A DNA stretch of 64,000 nt from Rosellinia necatrix (GCA_021209875.1 JAGYVD010000010.1:1116001-1180000), one strand, 5' to 3'. Shown: positions 45,414 to 57,982, counted from the first letter of the stretch. The notes: generated by a model from the sequence alone, not told the origin. Made by a program: numbers and translations.

Positions 45414-46695
45414 ACACTCAATTCTATAAGATGAAGCACGTCGGTCACTATTTGACCATCTAAGCTACCTACCTGATATTTTTGCCTAGTTCCGAAACAT
45501 GCACGTAAACGCCCGGCAGTGTAGAGTTTCGAGTGCTTTGAAACATCGTCCGTTCCTATTTTTAAGCCTAATGTCCATATCGTCACTATTACACTACTAC
45601 GTACCAGGGAGCTCGCCTAACCTACATCATCCGAAGTGCGAGAAGCGTTTCTCGGCGCACGCAGCTTAATAGGACCGAAATGGCCGTGATACTACCCAAA
45701 TGTCAATTTGCATACCCCAATTCTATTTATATAGCCATAATATCTGTTTTCCTATAGCGGGCTAAATAGATAAACTCATGCCATTACTCTACAACTCCTA
45801 ACTTCCTCCCCTCTGCGCTAAATGGAATCGGGGATAGGACCCGGGTAGGGGCCATCACATCTAGAGACGAACCATTCTCGTGCGATGGTCAGGGAGCAAA
45901 GATGCACGGGTTGCACGGGTTTGATTGCCATACTGTCACATTGAATCTCTGTCTACCCACTGGAGATCAGATGATGAGCATGATGACTTGACGCCGGCAG
46001 TCGCTATTGTCTCGATTGCACCGTTGAGCGGACATATGTATGCTCAATTTACCTAATACCCCCTATTAATATCTATACCCATTCTCCGATGCCGCGGGAA
46101 TAAACAACAAACACATACTTGTACGTACGACCATAAGATCCAGGGAAGACCCCTCCCCCCCCAAAGGCTAAGCCAGTTAGGGTATGTGTTCGCGACACGA
46201 GAAAACGTGGTGGCTATGGGACATGCGTACGAGAAAAAGAAAAAAAATATCCTTCGTTTGTAGATATTAACTACGATCGCCGTTGCGTCTATAGTGTTTT
46301 TATAATAAATGTGCAGCTGAGAAAGTATGGATTTCACTGGCGATTGGCCACTCAGATGCACTCTCCAGATTTTGGCATCCCAAGCCGGGACATGCCGCGC
46401 GGGAGGGGGGCGATTAAATGCACTCAACTGACTCTCCGGAACGGCCTCCGCTCGGCACGGAGCGCCCAAACCCTTACCCAAGCCCTTGGCTCGGGAAGCA
46501 ATCTATCCAAGAGCTGCGAGTGGGCGAGGAATGAAGCCGTATTCAATTGTCAGACCGAAATATAGATTTGAGATTAAAAACATAATGTTGTTTTAGCACA
46601 TGTGAATAACTAACCCTGCCGAGATATATACATAGCTAAAGGGGGGTTTCGATGCCAATAGTAGGTAGCTGGTGCCATACGTAGGTACGTACGTG

Positions 46696-46725
46696 CCTAC
46701 CTACCTACCTACCTGCCTGCCTACC
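46696..46725. repeat. (TACC)n/(TGCC)n microsatellite
   Basis: CCTACCTACCTACC followed by TGCCTGCC, about seven 4-base units. Confidence 0.85.
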
Positions 46726-46783
46726 TCATCGTATACATAGGTATAGATAAAGGGACTACATTACCACACTACCTATGTACAGT

Positions 46784-46855
46784 ACTACGTACGAGACTAC
46801 GTACGATACTACGTAGAACACTATGTATAACACTATGTATAACACTATGTATGGC
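46784..46855. repeat. 12-bp minisatellite, six copies
   Basis: Six tandem 12-bp units. The first three contain ACTACGTA and the last three ACTATGTA, so one C-to-T step separates the two halves. Every unit keeps the near-palindromic TACGTA/TATGTA core. Confidence 0.85.
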
Positions 46856-47144
46856 ATCAAATCACATGTCGCTAGTTACAAAAGAGTACCTAATTACATA
46901 GCTAGACTTACCTACTACCTCCTACGAGCAGTTCTAGCGAGATCGATAACGATATCAGTCGAAGATAGGTACTTAAAGGGAATGTCATGTTTCACCATAT
47001 GAGAGTTTACGTGCTGCGCCTCTGACCACCTTCCCAAATCCCAAACACATATTCGGCGTGAAACGACGGACAAAGATCCATCATGACGCGTGAGTGACGG
47101 GCGCAGGGCACGCCGGCGGCCTTCCTCAACCCTCAAACTCTCAA

Positions 47145-47171
47145 CCCTCAAACCCTCAAACCCTCAACCCC
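47145..47171 (-). promoter_or_regulatory. G-quadruplex motif across the MetE-like stop codon
   Basis: On the coding (minus) strand four G tracts (4, 3, 3, 3) are separated by loops TTGA, TTTGA and TTTGA. The stop codon TGA of the MetE-like gene lies in the first loop. The array continues with degenerate units to about 47126. Confidence 0.6.
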
Positions 47172-48381
47172 AGATGTCGTCGGCGACTTGCTTGACGAGC
47201 TCGAGCTTGCGCCACATGATGTCCTCGGTGACGCCCTTGCCGCCGGCCAGGCTGCTGCTGCTGAACCCGCACTGGGGGCTGATGGCGAGGCAGTCGAGCG
47301 CCTCGGCCAGGGGGACGCCCTGCGCGTCGGCGATGACGCGCGCGGCGGCGTAGACGCTCTCGGCGAGCGCGCGCGGGTCCTCGAGCGCGGGGCGCTTGGT
47401 CGAGACGAGGCCGAGCACGACGTTGCGGCCGCGCGGCAGGAACCGGAGGGGCGCGAAGCCGCCGGCGCGCGCGACGTCGTCGAACTCGAGGTAGTACGTG
47501 TCGTAGCCGGTGCCGCCGAGCACGCGCTCCGCGATGGCCTCGTACGAGCCCTCGACCCAGCTCACGGAGCCGGCCATGTTCCCGCGGCACAGGTGCAGCC
47601 CGACGTGCAGCCCGGCCGGCCGGCCCGCGAGCAGCCGCCCGTGCGCGCGCAGGTACAGCCCCAGCAGCGCGTCCGCGTCCGTCCCGTCCCGCCGGCACCC
47701 GTCGAGGAAGGCCGCCGAGGCGAAGTACGTGAGGTGCGGGTCGTCGACCTGGACGTTGCGCAGGCCCGCGCCCCGCAGCGTCCGCAGCTCCGCCGCGCCG
47801 CACGCCGCCACGTCGTCCAGGTACGCCTCGTCGCTCGTGTACCCGGAGTCCGCCGTCCACGCCGTCCCCGGCCGCAGCTGGATGTGCTGGTACGACGGCG
47901 CCGGCATCGTCAGCTTGGCCGCCGCCCAGAGTCCCCCCTCCTCCCCGCCCGGCAGGCTGTCGCGCAGCGTCAGCCACTCGCGCAGGTACGGCGACTCGCC
48001 GTACGTGATCTTGCCCGTGCACACCACGGCCGCGCGCGTCGTCGCCCCCGTCGTCGCCGCGAGCCCCGCCGTCGTCGGGAACCCCGTGCGGAACGCCCCC
48101 GGGATCGGCAGCGCCGCGCGCGCCTCGAACCCGCCCAGCCGCTCGAAGAAGCCCCCGTAGTAGATGTGCCGCCCGTACTCCCCGTCCGTGATCGGCCGCA
48201 CCCCCCTCCGCAGCTGCGCCTGCACCACCGACCCGATCGCCGCCCGCTCCGCCGCCCGAGCCGCCGCCGGCACGTCCAGCGAGTACATCTGCGACGGCGA
48301 CGCCAGGCTCGCGCGCGCCTCGAGGAGCTCTTTCGGCCGGAGGAGGGACCCGATCTGTTCGTTTCGGAACGGAGGCGCCAT
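47164..48381 (-). CDS. Single-domain MetE-like (cobalamin-independent methionine synthase C-terminal type) protein
   Basis: A 405-aa single-exon protein with the TIM-barrel fold of the catalytic half of MetE. The reaction of the family is transfer of a methyl group to a thiol activated by zinc; in full-length MetE the donor is methyl-tetrahydrofolate. Seen: RNEQIGSLLRP at the N terminus, ITDGEYGR (64-71), and the zinc ligands His263 and Cys265 in HLCRGN, Glu299 in YYLEFDD and Cys371 in SPQCGFSSS, in the order and spacing of MetE. The N-terminal folate-binding duplicate of full-length MetE (about 765 aa) is absent, so this is one of the short fungal paralogues whose substrate is unknown rather than the housekeeping methionine synthase. 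The coding sequence is very GC-rich, almost always G or C in third position, in sharp contrast to the AT-rich flanks. The start at MAPPFRNEQIG is the first Met and matches the family. Confidence 0.85.
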   Translation of the reverse strand: MAPPFRNEQIGSLLRPKELLEARASLASPSQMYSLDVPAAARAAERAAIGSVVQAQLRRGVRPITDGEYGRHIYYGGFFERLGGFEARAALPIPGAFRTGFPTTAGLAATTGATTRAAVVCTGKITYGESPYLREWLTLRDSLPGGEEGGLWAAAKLTMPAPSYQHIQLRPGTAWTADSGYTSDEAYLDDVAACGAAELRTLRGAGLRNVQVDDPHLTYFASAAFLDGCRRDGTDADALLGLYLRAHGRLLAGRPAGLHVGLHLCRGNMAGSVSWVEGSYEAIAERVLGGTGYDTYYLEFDDVARAGGFAPLRFLPRGRNVVLGLVSTKRPALEDPRALAESVYAAARVIADAQGVPLAEALDCLAISPQCGFSSSSLAGGKGVTEDIMWRKLELVKQVADDIWG

Positions 48382-51060
48382 TTTTATTTATTTATTTTAT
48401 TTTATTTTAAGTTCGCTTTAGATTTATATGTATTGTTTCTTTGGGATCTTTTTTTTTTTTTTTTTTTTTTGAATGGCAAAGGGGGGGGAAAAGGAACTCC
48501 AAGAGCCCCCTTCAACATCAGATCATTTTCACCCCCTCATCTCCACTAAGATCATCTGAGTGCCCCAAATTGTGATATCTACCCAATTTCGCCTCTCTGT
48601 ATTTATCTAGTAGAGTGATAGTATTTAAACAAAACTGGCATGGCCTGTATATATATATATAAGCAATCTTTCATTATGCCTATCGAAATAAGTACTTTCA
48701 AGGCTAGCATTTTAGTTCTAACTGCTTAGAGGTGGCTGGGGGCGCTTCCCCTTAACGTATACGCCCGCGATACACCCTAACCCGAACGGAATAGTAGTAG
48801 GTTCGCCTTGTAGTTCGCAGTACATGTACCTACGTATAAATAACAAGGACAGAGGGGGTGTATAAAGGTAGGAGTCGGATCGCATTGCATAATAGATTCC
48901 GTTATCGAAGAAGAGAGCAAATAGGCCTGGTCTAAAAGTGTTAAGAAAGCCAGGAGATTATAGAGGACGCAAACCGGATTCTTTGAGTCGTACCTTGCAG
49001 AGAGGGATTGCCTCGTTCTCTAGCGTCCGTGAACGTGGAACGAAAAGCAAGGTCCAGTTCATGCCCGTGGCCGGGAATACTACCGCTGCCGGTAATGGCG
49101 CACGCCGTTTCAGGGAGGGCTAATACGCCTCTAAGTAGGCAAATTCCTCTGATACGACAGAAGACTAGAGTACCCATGTCCAACCAGGTTCGGCAGAAAC
49201 CACATCGCCTAAGACTTGGCTCAGGGGCGCTGCTGCTACATTGGGTCGAACGGTGCTGTCAACTGTCGTTGGACCTGCAAGGAATACCGGCAGGGCAATC
49301 TAAGCCTCGGGGAATTTTCCTAACCCAGGACCAGCGTTCGGAAGGGGTGGCGATATCAAATATGATGCCGTAAGAAAGTAAGATGGTACACTAGGGGCGC
49401 ATGATGGTACATCGGTCAGTGCTCAATAGCTTAGAACGTGGCAAGACTCCCTGCACTCTATGCCATTCTTGGAACGAGGACAGCCAGGTAGCATCTCGAT
49501 CGACGTTCGTAACGGGATAGATCGAGACTAGCATACGCTATCTTCTAGATATCCATCTGGTTGGTCAGTAATATCTTCGAAACTGGGATTGATGAGAGTG
49601 CCTCTGACTTATTGAGATAACCGAATTTCCCTTCGCCGTGTCCATACAGGCTACATTCCCCTGCTTCTAATAGGCGAGATACCAATTAGCTAATACCGAA
49701 TGATAAAAAAAAAACTCACTTAACTGTTTAAACTATGCGGCTTTCGCATAGTAGTCACTTGCTTGTGAAGGATTTCTGCTAGCACCGTGGCAGTGCAGTA
49801 GTCATTATACAATGACATATAGTATTCCATCTCTGTATATGCCGCTGTCGAGACATAGTAGCTTCCATGCGCAGATACAGTATCAGGATCCATGCAATTC
49901 AAGAATGATGGATTTTCCCGTCGTGTATCTGATAGAGTCTATAGAGCGGAAGGTAGAGGAAGAGCACCGTGCAGCAATGCCTAACCCATGCTGACGCCTC
50001 CAGGGATTGGCACAAGAAGGTCATTAGCTAAAAATTACATTAGGTTCACTAATCGCTTTAACGTACCAATTGGGAGCTCAATACGAGGTTAACGACAAAT
50101 AAAACCGTGGGACTTTTGTCAACCCCTTTTAAGCCCAGAAATATGTCGGTTGGTGAGGCTGCGAGGCTTAGCACCGCAAATCCCCAAATATTAAGTCAGC
50201 CTTTGGCTGTAAGATATTTAAGCAACTCCTACATGCCGAGACTACCGATCCTGGTTCCTTGGAACGCAGGGGGCTATATAATTAGATCCGGTCGTAGTAT
50301 GACACATAATATTACTGAACTTGCCTATTGATTAAAACAATGGAAAGAGTTGTGAAGCCAGTTGAAATATACATACAGCTACTATCAAGCGCCGGTTAAG
50401 GAACCACGCACATACTGCTACAAAGCTCTTTAACAAGAGCATACATCCATTTTTTTCGAGAAAATGCATTGTTCACATAAACAATCCAGATACATGGGAC
50501 GAATATTTACTTCTAGAATTGAATTTCCTTGCTCCTTTAAATACTTGAGGACTTAAATACGATAATAGACAATTATGAAACAAATATATAGCTCGACTTT
50601 CTCGAATCTGCAATAATTCATCCTAAGAGAGAGATATAAGACATATTATAGCTCGATGGCAAACTATCGAATTCAGATTTGGTATCACCTACAAGTATTG
50701 GCAATATAATTACATAACCAACGAATTCTACTATCGAGGGATTAGATACGCTTACATTTGCAATTACGACGTTGTTACCGGTAATCAACACGAAAGGTCG
50801 CGCGCCCAGAGCTTACACCAACACGGATGAGCGCGTGCTGCCCAGGCAGACAACGCCCAAGCGCAAACACGGACCTATTTCCCACCTATCCAGCCATAAT
50901 CAAGCACCACTATAAGATCTGCCATAAGCATGTGTTGTATATTATATCTACACGTGTTTGCCGATTTGGTTTTCCCGCGTGTTAGGCGTAGATCCCGTTA
51001 TTCCCGTTAGAAGGCGAATTGTCATTGGAAATCCCGTAATAACCTACTCTTTGCTTATCT
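48382..51060. other. Gene-poor region: MetE-like promoter and AT-rich DNA
   Basis: Directly upstream of the MetE-like gene are TTTTA/TTTAT units and a 22-base T run (48449-48470), probably core promoter or 5' UTR. 50000-50800 is markedly AT-rich and rich in TA steps, as in old transposon DNA changed by repeat-induced point mutation, but I find no terminal repeats or transposase remains. No gene seen. Confidence 0.45.
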
Positions 51061-52330
51061 TTTGATCAACATTGCCGCGCAGAAAAAAAAAAAAAAAGGG
51101 ATAGAGATAGAGAGAGATAGAGATGGAGATAGGGATAGGGAACAAAACCACACGAGCGAGTCAAAGCGCTTCGGCCCTGGTCTGCCGCGGCCCGCGCCAG
51201 GACCGAAGTCAACTCGGCTCCCAGGGCCGAAACCGTGCGCTCGTTCGCTCGCCCTCTCCCATCGTTGTCGGGCAACGGCGGATAACGCCCTGGCGATGGG
51301 CAGGGAGGGAGGGAGGGAGAAACGTCACAGTCGCGGCCGTGAGACAGCTCGCCCCGTGCATGACGTCTAGCCACGTTCTCTTGGGGGGAAGGGGCGAAGA
51401 AAGGGAGGGAGGGGGTGGGGGAAAGACGCGGAGAGAAAGAAGGGGGAGGGAGGGGGTTAGTAGGAGAAGAAGGAGAAGGTGGGGTGTGGGGTGTACAACC
51501 ATCCACCCTGCTGCTGCAAGTATGGCAAGGGGGGGGGGAAGGGGGAGGAGGAGGAGGTGGATGTTTAAGGTATCCCCATTCTCGTCCTCGAAAATACCCC
51601 TAACCACCACACCCCCTCGAAAGAAACAACAATAGAGTGGAGTGGAGAGAGAGGGCATACCGATGTAACCCCATGAGGTGAGGGGGGGTCTGCGTGTCTT
51701 ATCTAAGAACTTTAAAAATAATAATAATAATAAATACAACCAAGCGCGTTATGCCGCCGTGAAAGTGACGGGAGGGACGGAGCGAGGCGAGGCGAGGCGA
51801 GGAGGCGTGGCGTGGCATGGGCAATGGTGTGACACGGCACGGCACGGGGAGGGAGGAGGGGAAGGGGGCAAATCGAGAACGGCCTACGTGCGTGCGTGTA
51901 TACTCCGAACCCTCTTGGGGATTATGTAAGGAGTCCCCGAGAGGCGCCTCGTGCCGGGGAAGAGAGGGACGGGAGACGCGTAGAGGGGATATGAGAAAGC
52001 TCGCAGTCTCGGTATCACGAATATCGGGGTTACGGCAAGAAGCCGGCAATGTCAACAATCACTGAAGGGCAAGGGGAAACAAAAAAAAAACCGAACTTCG
52101 GCTCCGGCAGAGAAGACAGACGAACAATCAAACGATGTGGTCCTTCTGTCACCTCACCCCGCCCACGCCCCCTTTTTTTTCCCTTCCGCCCTTTACTCCC
52201 GCGTGTAGGAACGTGTGATGTGATATCATTATACGAAGTGCATTGACGTGGTGGCCACTCTCGCTTTCTCTCTCGTTTCATTTTTGTTTATTTGCCCTTT
52301 TTTTTTTTTTTTTGACGGGCTCTTTTTCAG
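51061..52330. other. Purine-rich, G-skewed segment with G-quadruplex motifs
   Basis: After an A run (51082-51096) the plus strand becomes strongly G/A-rich, with GGGAGGGAGGGAGGG at 51303-51318, GGGGGG and GGGAGGGAGGGGGTGGGGG near 51385-51421, and further G runs at 51440-51456 and 51529-51556. GAGGC and GGCAC direct repeats lie at 51783-51848. The overlapping frames on both strands are low-complexity translations of these repeats, and none is called. Confidence 0.5.
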
Positions 52331-52739
52331 TATAGATGCGGTATCTGTAGGGCCCTTTTGGTCTGGGCAATATATGTACATAGTAAAAGGTAGCCAATGT
52401 TGCATTCCGGCATTTGAAAAGCGAGAGAGATTGGTTCCCGTTTTAAAGTTCTCACCTTTCTTTTTTTTTTTTTTCCCCTTCTCTCGCGTTTCCCCACGCC
52501 CGCGTTCTTCGCACCCTGGGCAATACATACGTTACCTTACCCTATTGCCTGCCTGCTTACATGCCTAGGCATCACTGCACAGCGCGCGTGCATGGGAGGT
52601 CCCTGGCTATCCATATACATCCTTGGTATACTTACGCCCATGTCTCAGGAAGGTAGTCAAGGTAGTCAAGAAGACAGGTGTGGTAGTAAGGCATCTGCAT
52701 TACGACGTCAACAGGCATTCTGTTGAAGTAACGGCTTGA

Positions 52740-52863
52740 GGTGATGGCCTTCTTTTTTTTCCTTTTTCTCTTTTCTTTTCTTTTTCTTTTCGTTTCTCTT
52801 TCTTTCCTGTCTTTCCTTTCCTCCTTTTTGACCGTCTTTTCCCTTTTCCTCTCTGCCTCCCTT
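52740..52863. repeat. Polypyrimidine tract
   Basis: About 120 bases that are nearly all C and T on the plus strand, mostly TTTTC units, with a few G interruptions. Confidence 0.75.
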
Positions 52864-55800
52864 CGCGGAGCATGACCTCCCTTTCGGGTTACGAGCCATG
52901 CGGCCGCGAGAAGAGGCACGCGCAGAGGAAGCAAGCCCCCGTCGGCTGAAGCTCCCCTCCTGGGCAATGTGCATTCGTGGATCAGATACCCATCCTCGAA
53001 AACCCACGTACGCATACACACGCACACGCGTATGACATAGACGAGCCTAACCTGCCTAGCTTCATGTATGCTGTATGCGGCCTGGGTCGAGGTGGGGGGA
53101 AAGGCTTGCGTTACATAGGTATGTTGGGTGTATGTGGAAAGGACCAAAGGGTTCCCACTCGCCACGAACCAGATAGATATCGTGTCTCCCCCTCTGGTTT
53201 CCCGATCGAGCGCCCTACAGGCGAATCCACATGCCGGTTTCTGGAACCCCAGCTCAAACCGCTCTACAGTACGCTAGGTACTTACTTACCCAGGCACCAT
53301 GATCTCGATCTCGCATCGATAACGTCCTATGGAATATAGCCTGTTTCGTCATGCGCGGTGAACACATAGATCGACGTGCCCCCCGTTGGACCTGACCGAG
53401 GTCGGAGGCAGCATCGGTTAGTGACACGAGTAGGCATGTATGGCAGCGCAGCAACGAGGGTATAACAAAGGCACATGCATACCGGTTCTTCGCTTGTGTC
53501 ACGATGCATGCACTCGTATGTATGTAATATACACGGCCGGGCCCAAGGAAGCAGGTCGCCGTGTCTGCGGCGGACGGGCTTCCCCTTCGCCGCGATCTCA
53601 CGGGGAAATATGTAGGTATCCATGTAATGTACGCATATAGATAGGCAGGTAGATAGGGCATTGCAATGTAAACATGGGCGCCTCGTTCCCATCATATGAT
53701 TTTAAATTTACCGCCTGGTCTTCAAGGTGGCGGGTGTTCCTTACTGTTTCCTTCCTGCTCGCTTTGCGGTGCGGCGTTGTCCCGCATTGCCGAGGGAATA
53801 TGTCGATGGTACGGTGCCTGTGACGTACAACGTACTACATTGGACAGATCAAATCTGCATCATGATGAGATGGTGGGATCTATAGAACCACGGGTCCCTT
53901 ATCCAATCTGACATCCTCTCTTTCGAGAAAAGATCTCGATATATACATAGCGTCTTGGTCGAGGAGGGGATCTGCCTCAGATATGGAGTTAGGTGTGGGG
54001 AAGACGGGAGAAAACGGTCACATATGAACTAACCCTGGGTGGCATAGGTAAAATAGGTGCTGACCTGTTGGCACTTAAGTGGTCCTCTTTGATGATCTGT
54101 AGATCCGGGGTTGTGCGGCTCCGAATCTTGGAACGGCGTCGAAATTCAGATACGATCCAATCCGGCGCATACATGTCCGCCCGAGTGCGGAACAAATCCA
54201 AGCCGAGTATAAGGGGTCGTAGGACCAACCTCCAAGGACAGCGCTGAGCCCCTTAACAAAAGTAGAAGCTCATCACAGCGCTATCTTGCTAGTGTAGACT
54301 CCTTGTAGCAAAGTTCTATATATGGAATCGTCCCACTACGACTGATTCCTTTCTCTGAAGTAGTGCATCCCGATTTCTCGGGAACCCCCTGCCTATAGGC
54401 TAGTTAACGCCATCGTAGTTAAGAGGACAGCGGAAAAGAAAAAAAAAAAAAAGGGAAAAAAAACCCCAAAGTTCCAATAGTTAGCTGGAGATGATGCACG
54501 ATCTGCCCGAATCGGAAGTCGTAAGGTTCAACCAGTCTTTTTAGTTGGGAAGAAATGAAAAAAAAAAAAACATAGTAGGACTATATCCAAGATTTGGAAT
54601 CCCCCACCGTAGGCACATGTTTAGTATATCCTCAAGCAACTACCTGCATTGGAGAAATGCAGCTCTGTGTTAGAGCAATTTGGTTCTCTATGCCGCGTTA
54701 GGGTGTGATTGGGAAAAGACTTGGCACAGCCGACCAATGTGAAAAGAGACCATTTTCCATCTAAGGAGCGATTCAATGCTACATGTTCACGGGTGCGCCT
54801 ATACTATTTGGTTGCTCAACTTGTCGACTTCTTGACGACGTGGGTATGCAACCATGTGACGTGACGGCCATTAAGATCCGATCTCTGGCTGCGTTTTGTT
54901 GAGGAACCCCTGATTCGGAAATAGCGGCAGTGTCATTTGGCAGTTGATATGCGATCTAAGCTAGAAATATATAATGGTATGTATTCCTGTTTCGCTCCAT
55001 TGGAGCAGGAGCGTGGATGGAGCGTGGATGTGGGCGTGGATGCGCAATGACCAGAAACGTGAGACCACGAGCCAGAAACGTGAGACTATGGCACGCTCAA
55101 GCCACCATTTCTGATATCCAATCGGCAAAATTAGCACATTAGCAATACGAATCGCTGCTGTATTGACGTTTGAACGGAACAGCGATGGTGATGAAGCGGT
55201 ACAACCCCTGAAGATCTATCTCGTCTGGATAGGCCGGACCCGTCCCATGATCCCTGGAGCGCATCTTCTGGGCGGGCGACCAGAACCCGTCGTCGCGTTT
55301 GGCAACATTGTGGTGATGTGCTCCAGGTGGTTAGGTGGCCATACTTATCTGACCACTGGATCCAAAAATATGATATTGCCTGCCTTGAGTGGGTAGGTAG
55401 GTAGATGCATACTTATATTGGTAGTCGTGGTTGTCATTGGCTGGCTTCACCTCGTCGTTGCATCGCAATCTGCTGCTATATAGATAGCACCGTACCATAT
55501 CTGCATGTCTGGGAGCCTTTCTTGGTTCCCAGGCCGTTTCATGACAGCAGGAACTCGGGCCAGCCGTCGCGGAAACATTCCATGTCGATACCTCCATATG
55601 CTACGGGTAGGGGTTGTACGCCATCCTCAGATGCCGAGTACTCGATGAAACATGGCGTGAGTTTGCAAATCTGTGGCCGGACTTCGTCTTTTGGGGTGCT
55701 ATGTCGACTTCCCGATTCTCAACTCATTAGTAACTAGGTAGGTACTTAGAAGTAGGTACTTAGAAGTAGGTACTTGGGTAGGTTAGTGTTCAGCACTCGG

Positions 55801-57095
55801 TTCCTAGGGAGCAAGCCGACGTGAAATTGAATGGTTGGTATAGAGCCGCTGCTTAAAGGTAACGTATGTCTAGTGATATGAATAATCACTTTCAGAGTAG
55901 GGGCACTAGCCAGTTAGATTTCGCTATAAACCGGTATGGCACTGCGATATAGGGAGCCCCTCAATGGCGAGCTCTTATTTGTTTACTTGTAGGTAGCCTA
56001 CCAGGCTTAGTTAATTAGAGGTGGTAAGAACAGCCTACTACAAGTGCAACAGTAGGTCTATACTGTAGTAAGGCAATATGCATTTACCGTGTTTGGAGTT
56101 TGTGACCACACTGTATTGGGTTTTTGACGTACCTAGCATAGTTAACTGTATTGAGGTCATTATCAATCGGACAAGCCTACAGCCTATTTAGGTCGTGACG
56201 CAACCTTGCACAGCAGCCTGACGACTTAATGCATGAGCTTCTATACACAGCGACCGGGATCATGATAGGCCCGCATTTCGGGGAGGTATAACGATCGATA
56301 AATCATCTCTTCAAGCAGGTCAAGCATAGCATGTAGTGTATTTGGGATGATGGGCTTGTGTATTAGCCGACTCCACCGACACGACCGCATTCGTCCACTT
56401 ACATGAGAACGAGAAGATTGGCGGCCACCAAGAGGAGAATTGGTTCTGATTCGAGTTGACGTAAAAATAAGAAAAAAAAAGTAAAAAAAAAAAAGGTACC
56501 ATACAGGCCCGGATGAGACGGGCACTGATGGTGGTCATAGGTGGCGTAGAGAGCTGACCTAACCAGATTCACCGTGATGGCTATCATAGCGGCCCACGAG
56601 TGACCGAAGTGAATAAGAGCGAGGATGGGAGAAGAGGCGATGTTGTGGAAGTAGTTAACTGATGTGATCGAGACGCATACGCACCTTCCAACCCACCGAT
56701 GTACGCGTTTGGTAATCGTGCCGCGCTTAGACGCAGGTCCAGGAGGATAAGGTCAAGCGTGGGCCCGCGAGTGGGATGAGGGGATGGGAAGGGGATGGGA
56801 AGGGGATGGTGGGGTGTTCAAGTAGGTAGATGAGCACTAAGAATTAGTAGGATTTTGCTCGATGGGACGATGGACGGATCTAGAGTTTTATGCGGCTGCC
56901 CAGTGGCATGTTTCCTGAACTTACGCTACGCCAGGCAGTTACTTCACCTTGAGGTAAATTACCTAATTGCACCTACCTGCCCATGCTCCCTAACGACACA
57001 GACGATATGTTGCACGACAGGGGGAGTTATCAGATGTCACGACTTGAAAACGTAACAACACAATATACCTGTGAGGTTATATTCTGCAACGAACA

Positions 57096-57123
57096 CTACC
57101 TACCTACCTACCTACCTACCTAG
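57096..57123. repeat. (TACC)n microsatellite
   Basis: Seven clean CTAC/TACC units. Confidence 0.85.
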
Positions 57124-57982
57124 GGTAGGCATCCAGGGTAGGCATCCAGGGTTGTAGAGAGGTGTGTATACGAGTAGTTTACGTAAATTCCTTTCGTCTC
57201 AATTTTCATATAAGCCGTACCACGGAACGATATCTCAGATCTTGAAAGCCACCTGTTATCCGATCGGTTTCCCTACCATCTGAGGTACTCAGCTGGATCT
57301 GGCTGGGCCCAAGGTATAGTGTACCTACATCGTGCTAGAAGAGTGCCCACTTGGCGCCTACTTGGGTGGCAGTGATCTGGAGAGGGGGGGTGGGGCTGAG
57401 AGTCGCAATCCCGGGTGCAGTTAGAAGGTTAGTTAGAGAGCGCTGTTGGTCCGAACGATTATGTAGTCACTACATAGCACTCTGCACGGGGTGTTCCCAC
57501 CGAAAGGATGCTCTTATGGGCCTAGTTTTGTGTTCCGATGGGGATTAGGTGGGTGCCGAGTCTCCATTTTCTCAAAGCAGAGCTGCTTTGGTGCTACTTA
57601 AAGTGCCTACATGCCAACAATGTCGAGCTAGGTGCCTGCTGGAGGTAGCTGTGGTGCGACCGTTTGATAGCCTGACAGCATCGCTCAATCGATTCACGAT
57701 GGGGCTAGTGGAGGCCATCCTGCAAAATCGATGAAGCTGTTACTAATTACGCGCGTTGGTAGGCCCACCTCGAGATAGGGTGTGGGCTAATCCTCCGTCC
57801 AGCTCCGTCTGTCCCGAGGTCTGCCCCCAAATGGGGAGGAGACTACTGTACCCAGCTCGCCAGACTGCGTAGGAAAATGAGCCGCTTGGAGAGAATCCGG
57901 TTTTCGCCCACTCGACAACAGGCCAGCTACTACGACATGCAGACCACAGTGCACGTCACGATGCATTGCATTATATCATATC

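Larger units (their letters stand above)
45414..47144. other. Intergenic, about 1.7 kb, no gene seen
   Basis: Promoter side of the membrane-protein gene and 3' side of the MetE-like gene. AT-rich, with tandem repeats at 46696-46725 and 46784-46855. Frames at 46053-46481 and 46311-46565 are not supported by any domain. Confidence 0.5.

Noticed and set aside
47188..48549. 453-codon plus-strand frame opposite the MetE-like gene
   Set aside because: It is the antisense shadow of a very GC-rich gene, which is nearly free of stops in several frames; its Arg/Ala-rich translation has no domain.
50000..50800. RIP-degraded transposon
   Set aside because: AT-rich and TA-rich, but no terminal repeats, target-site duplications or transposase/reverse-transcriptase remains could be recognised by eye.
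51062..51739. Overlapping 100-180 codon frames on both strands
   Set aside because: Translations are pure low-complexity products of G/A- and C/T-rich repeats, with no domain and no codon bias.
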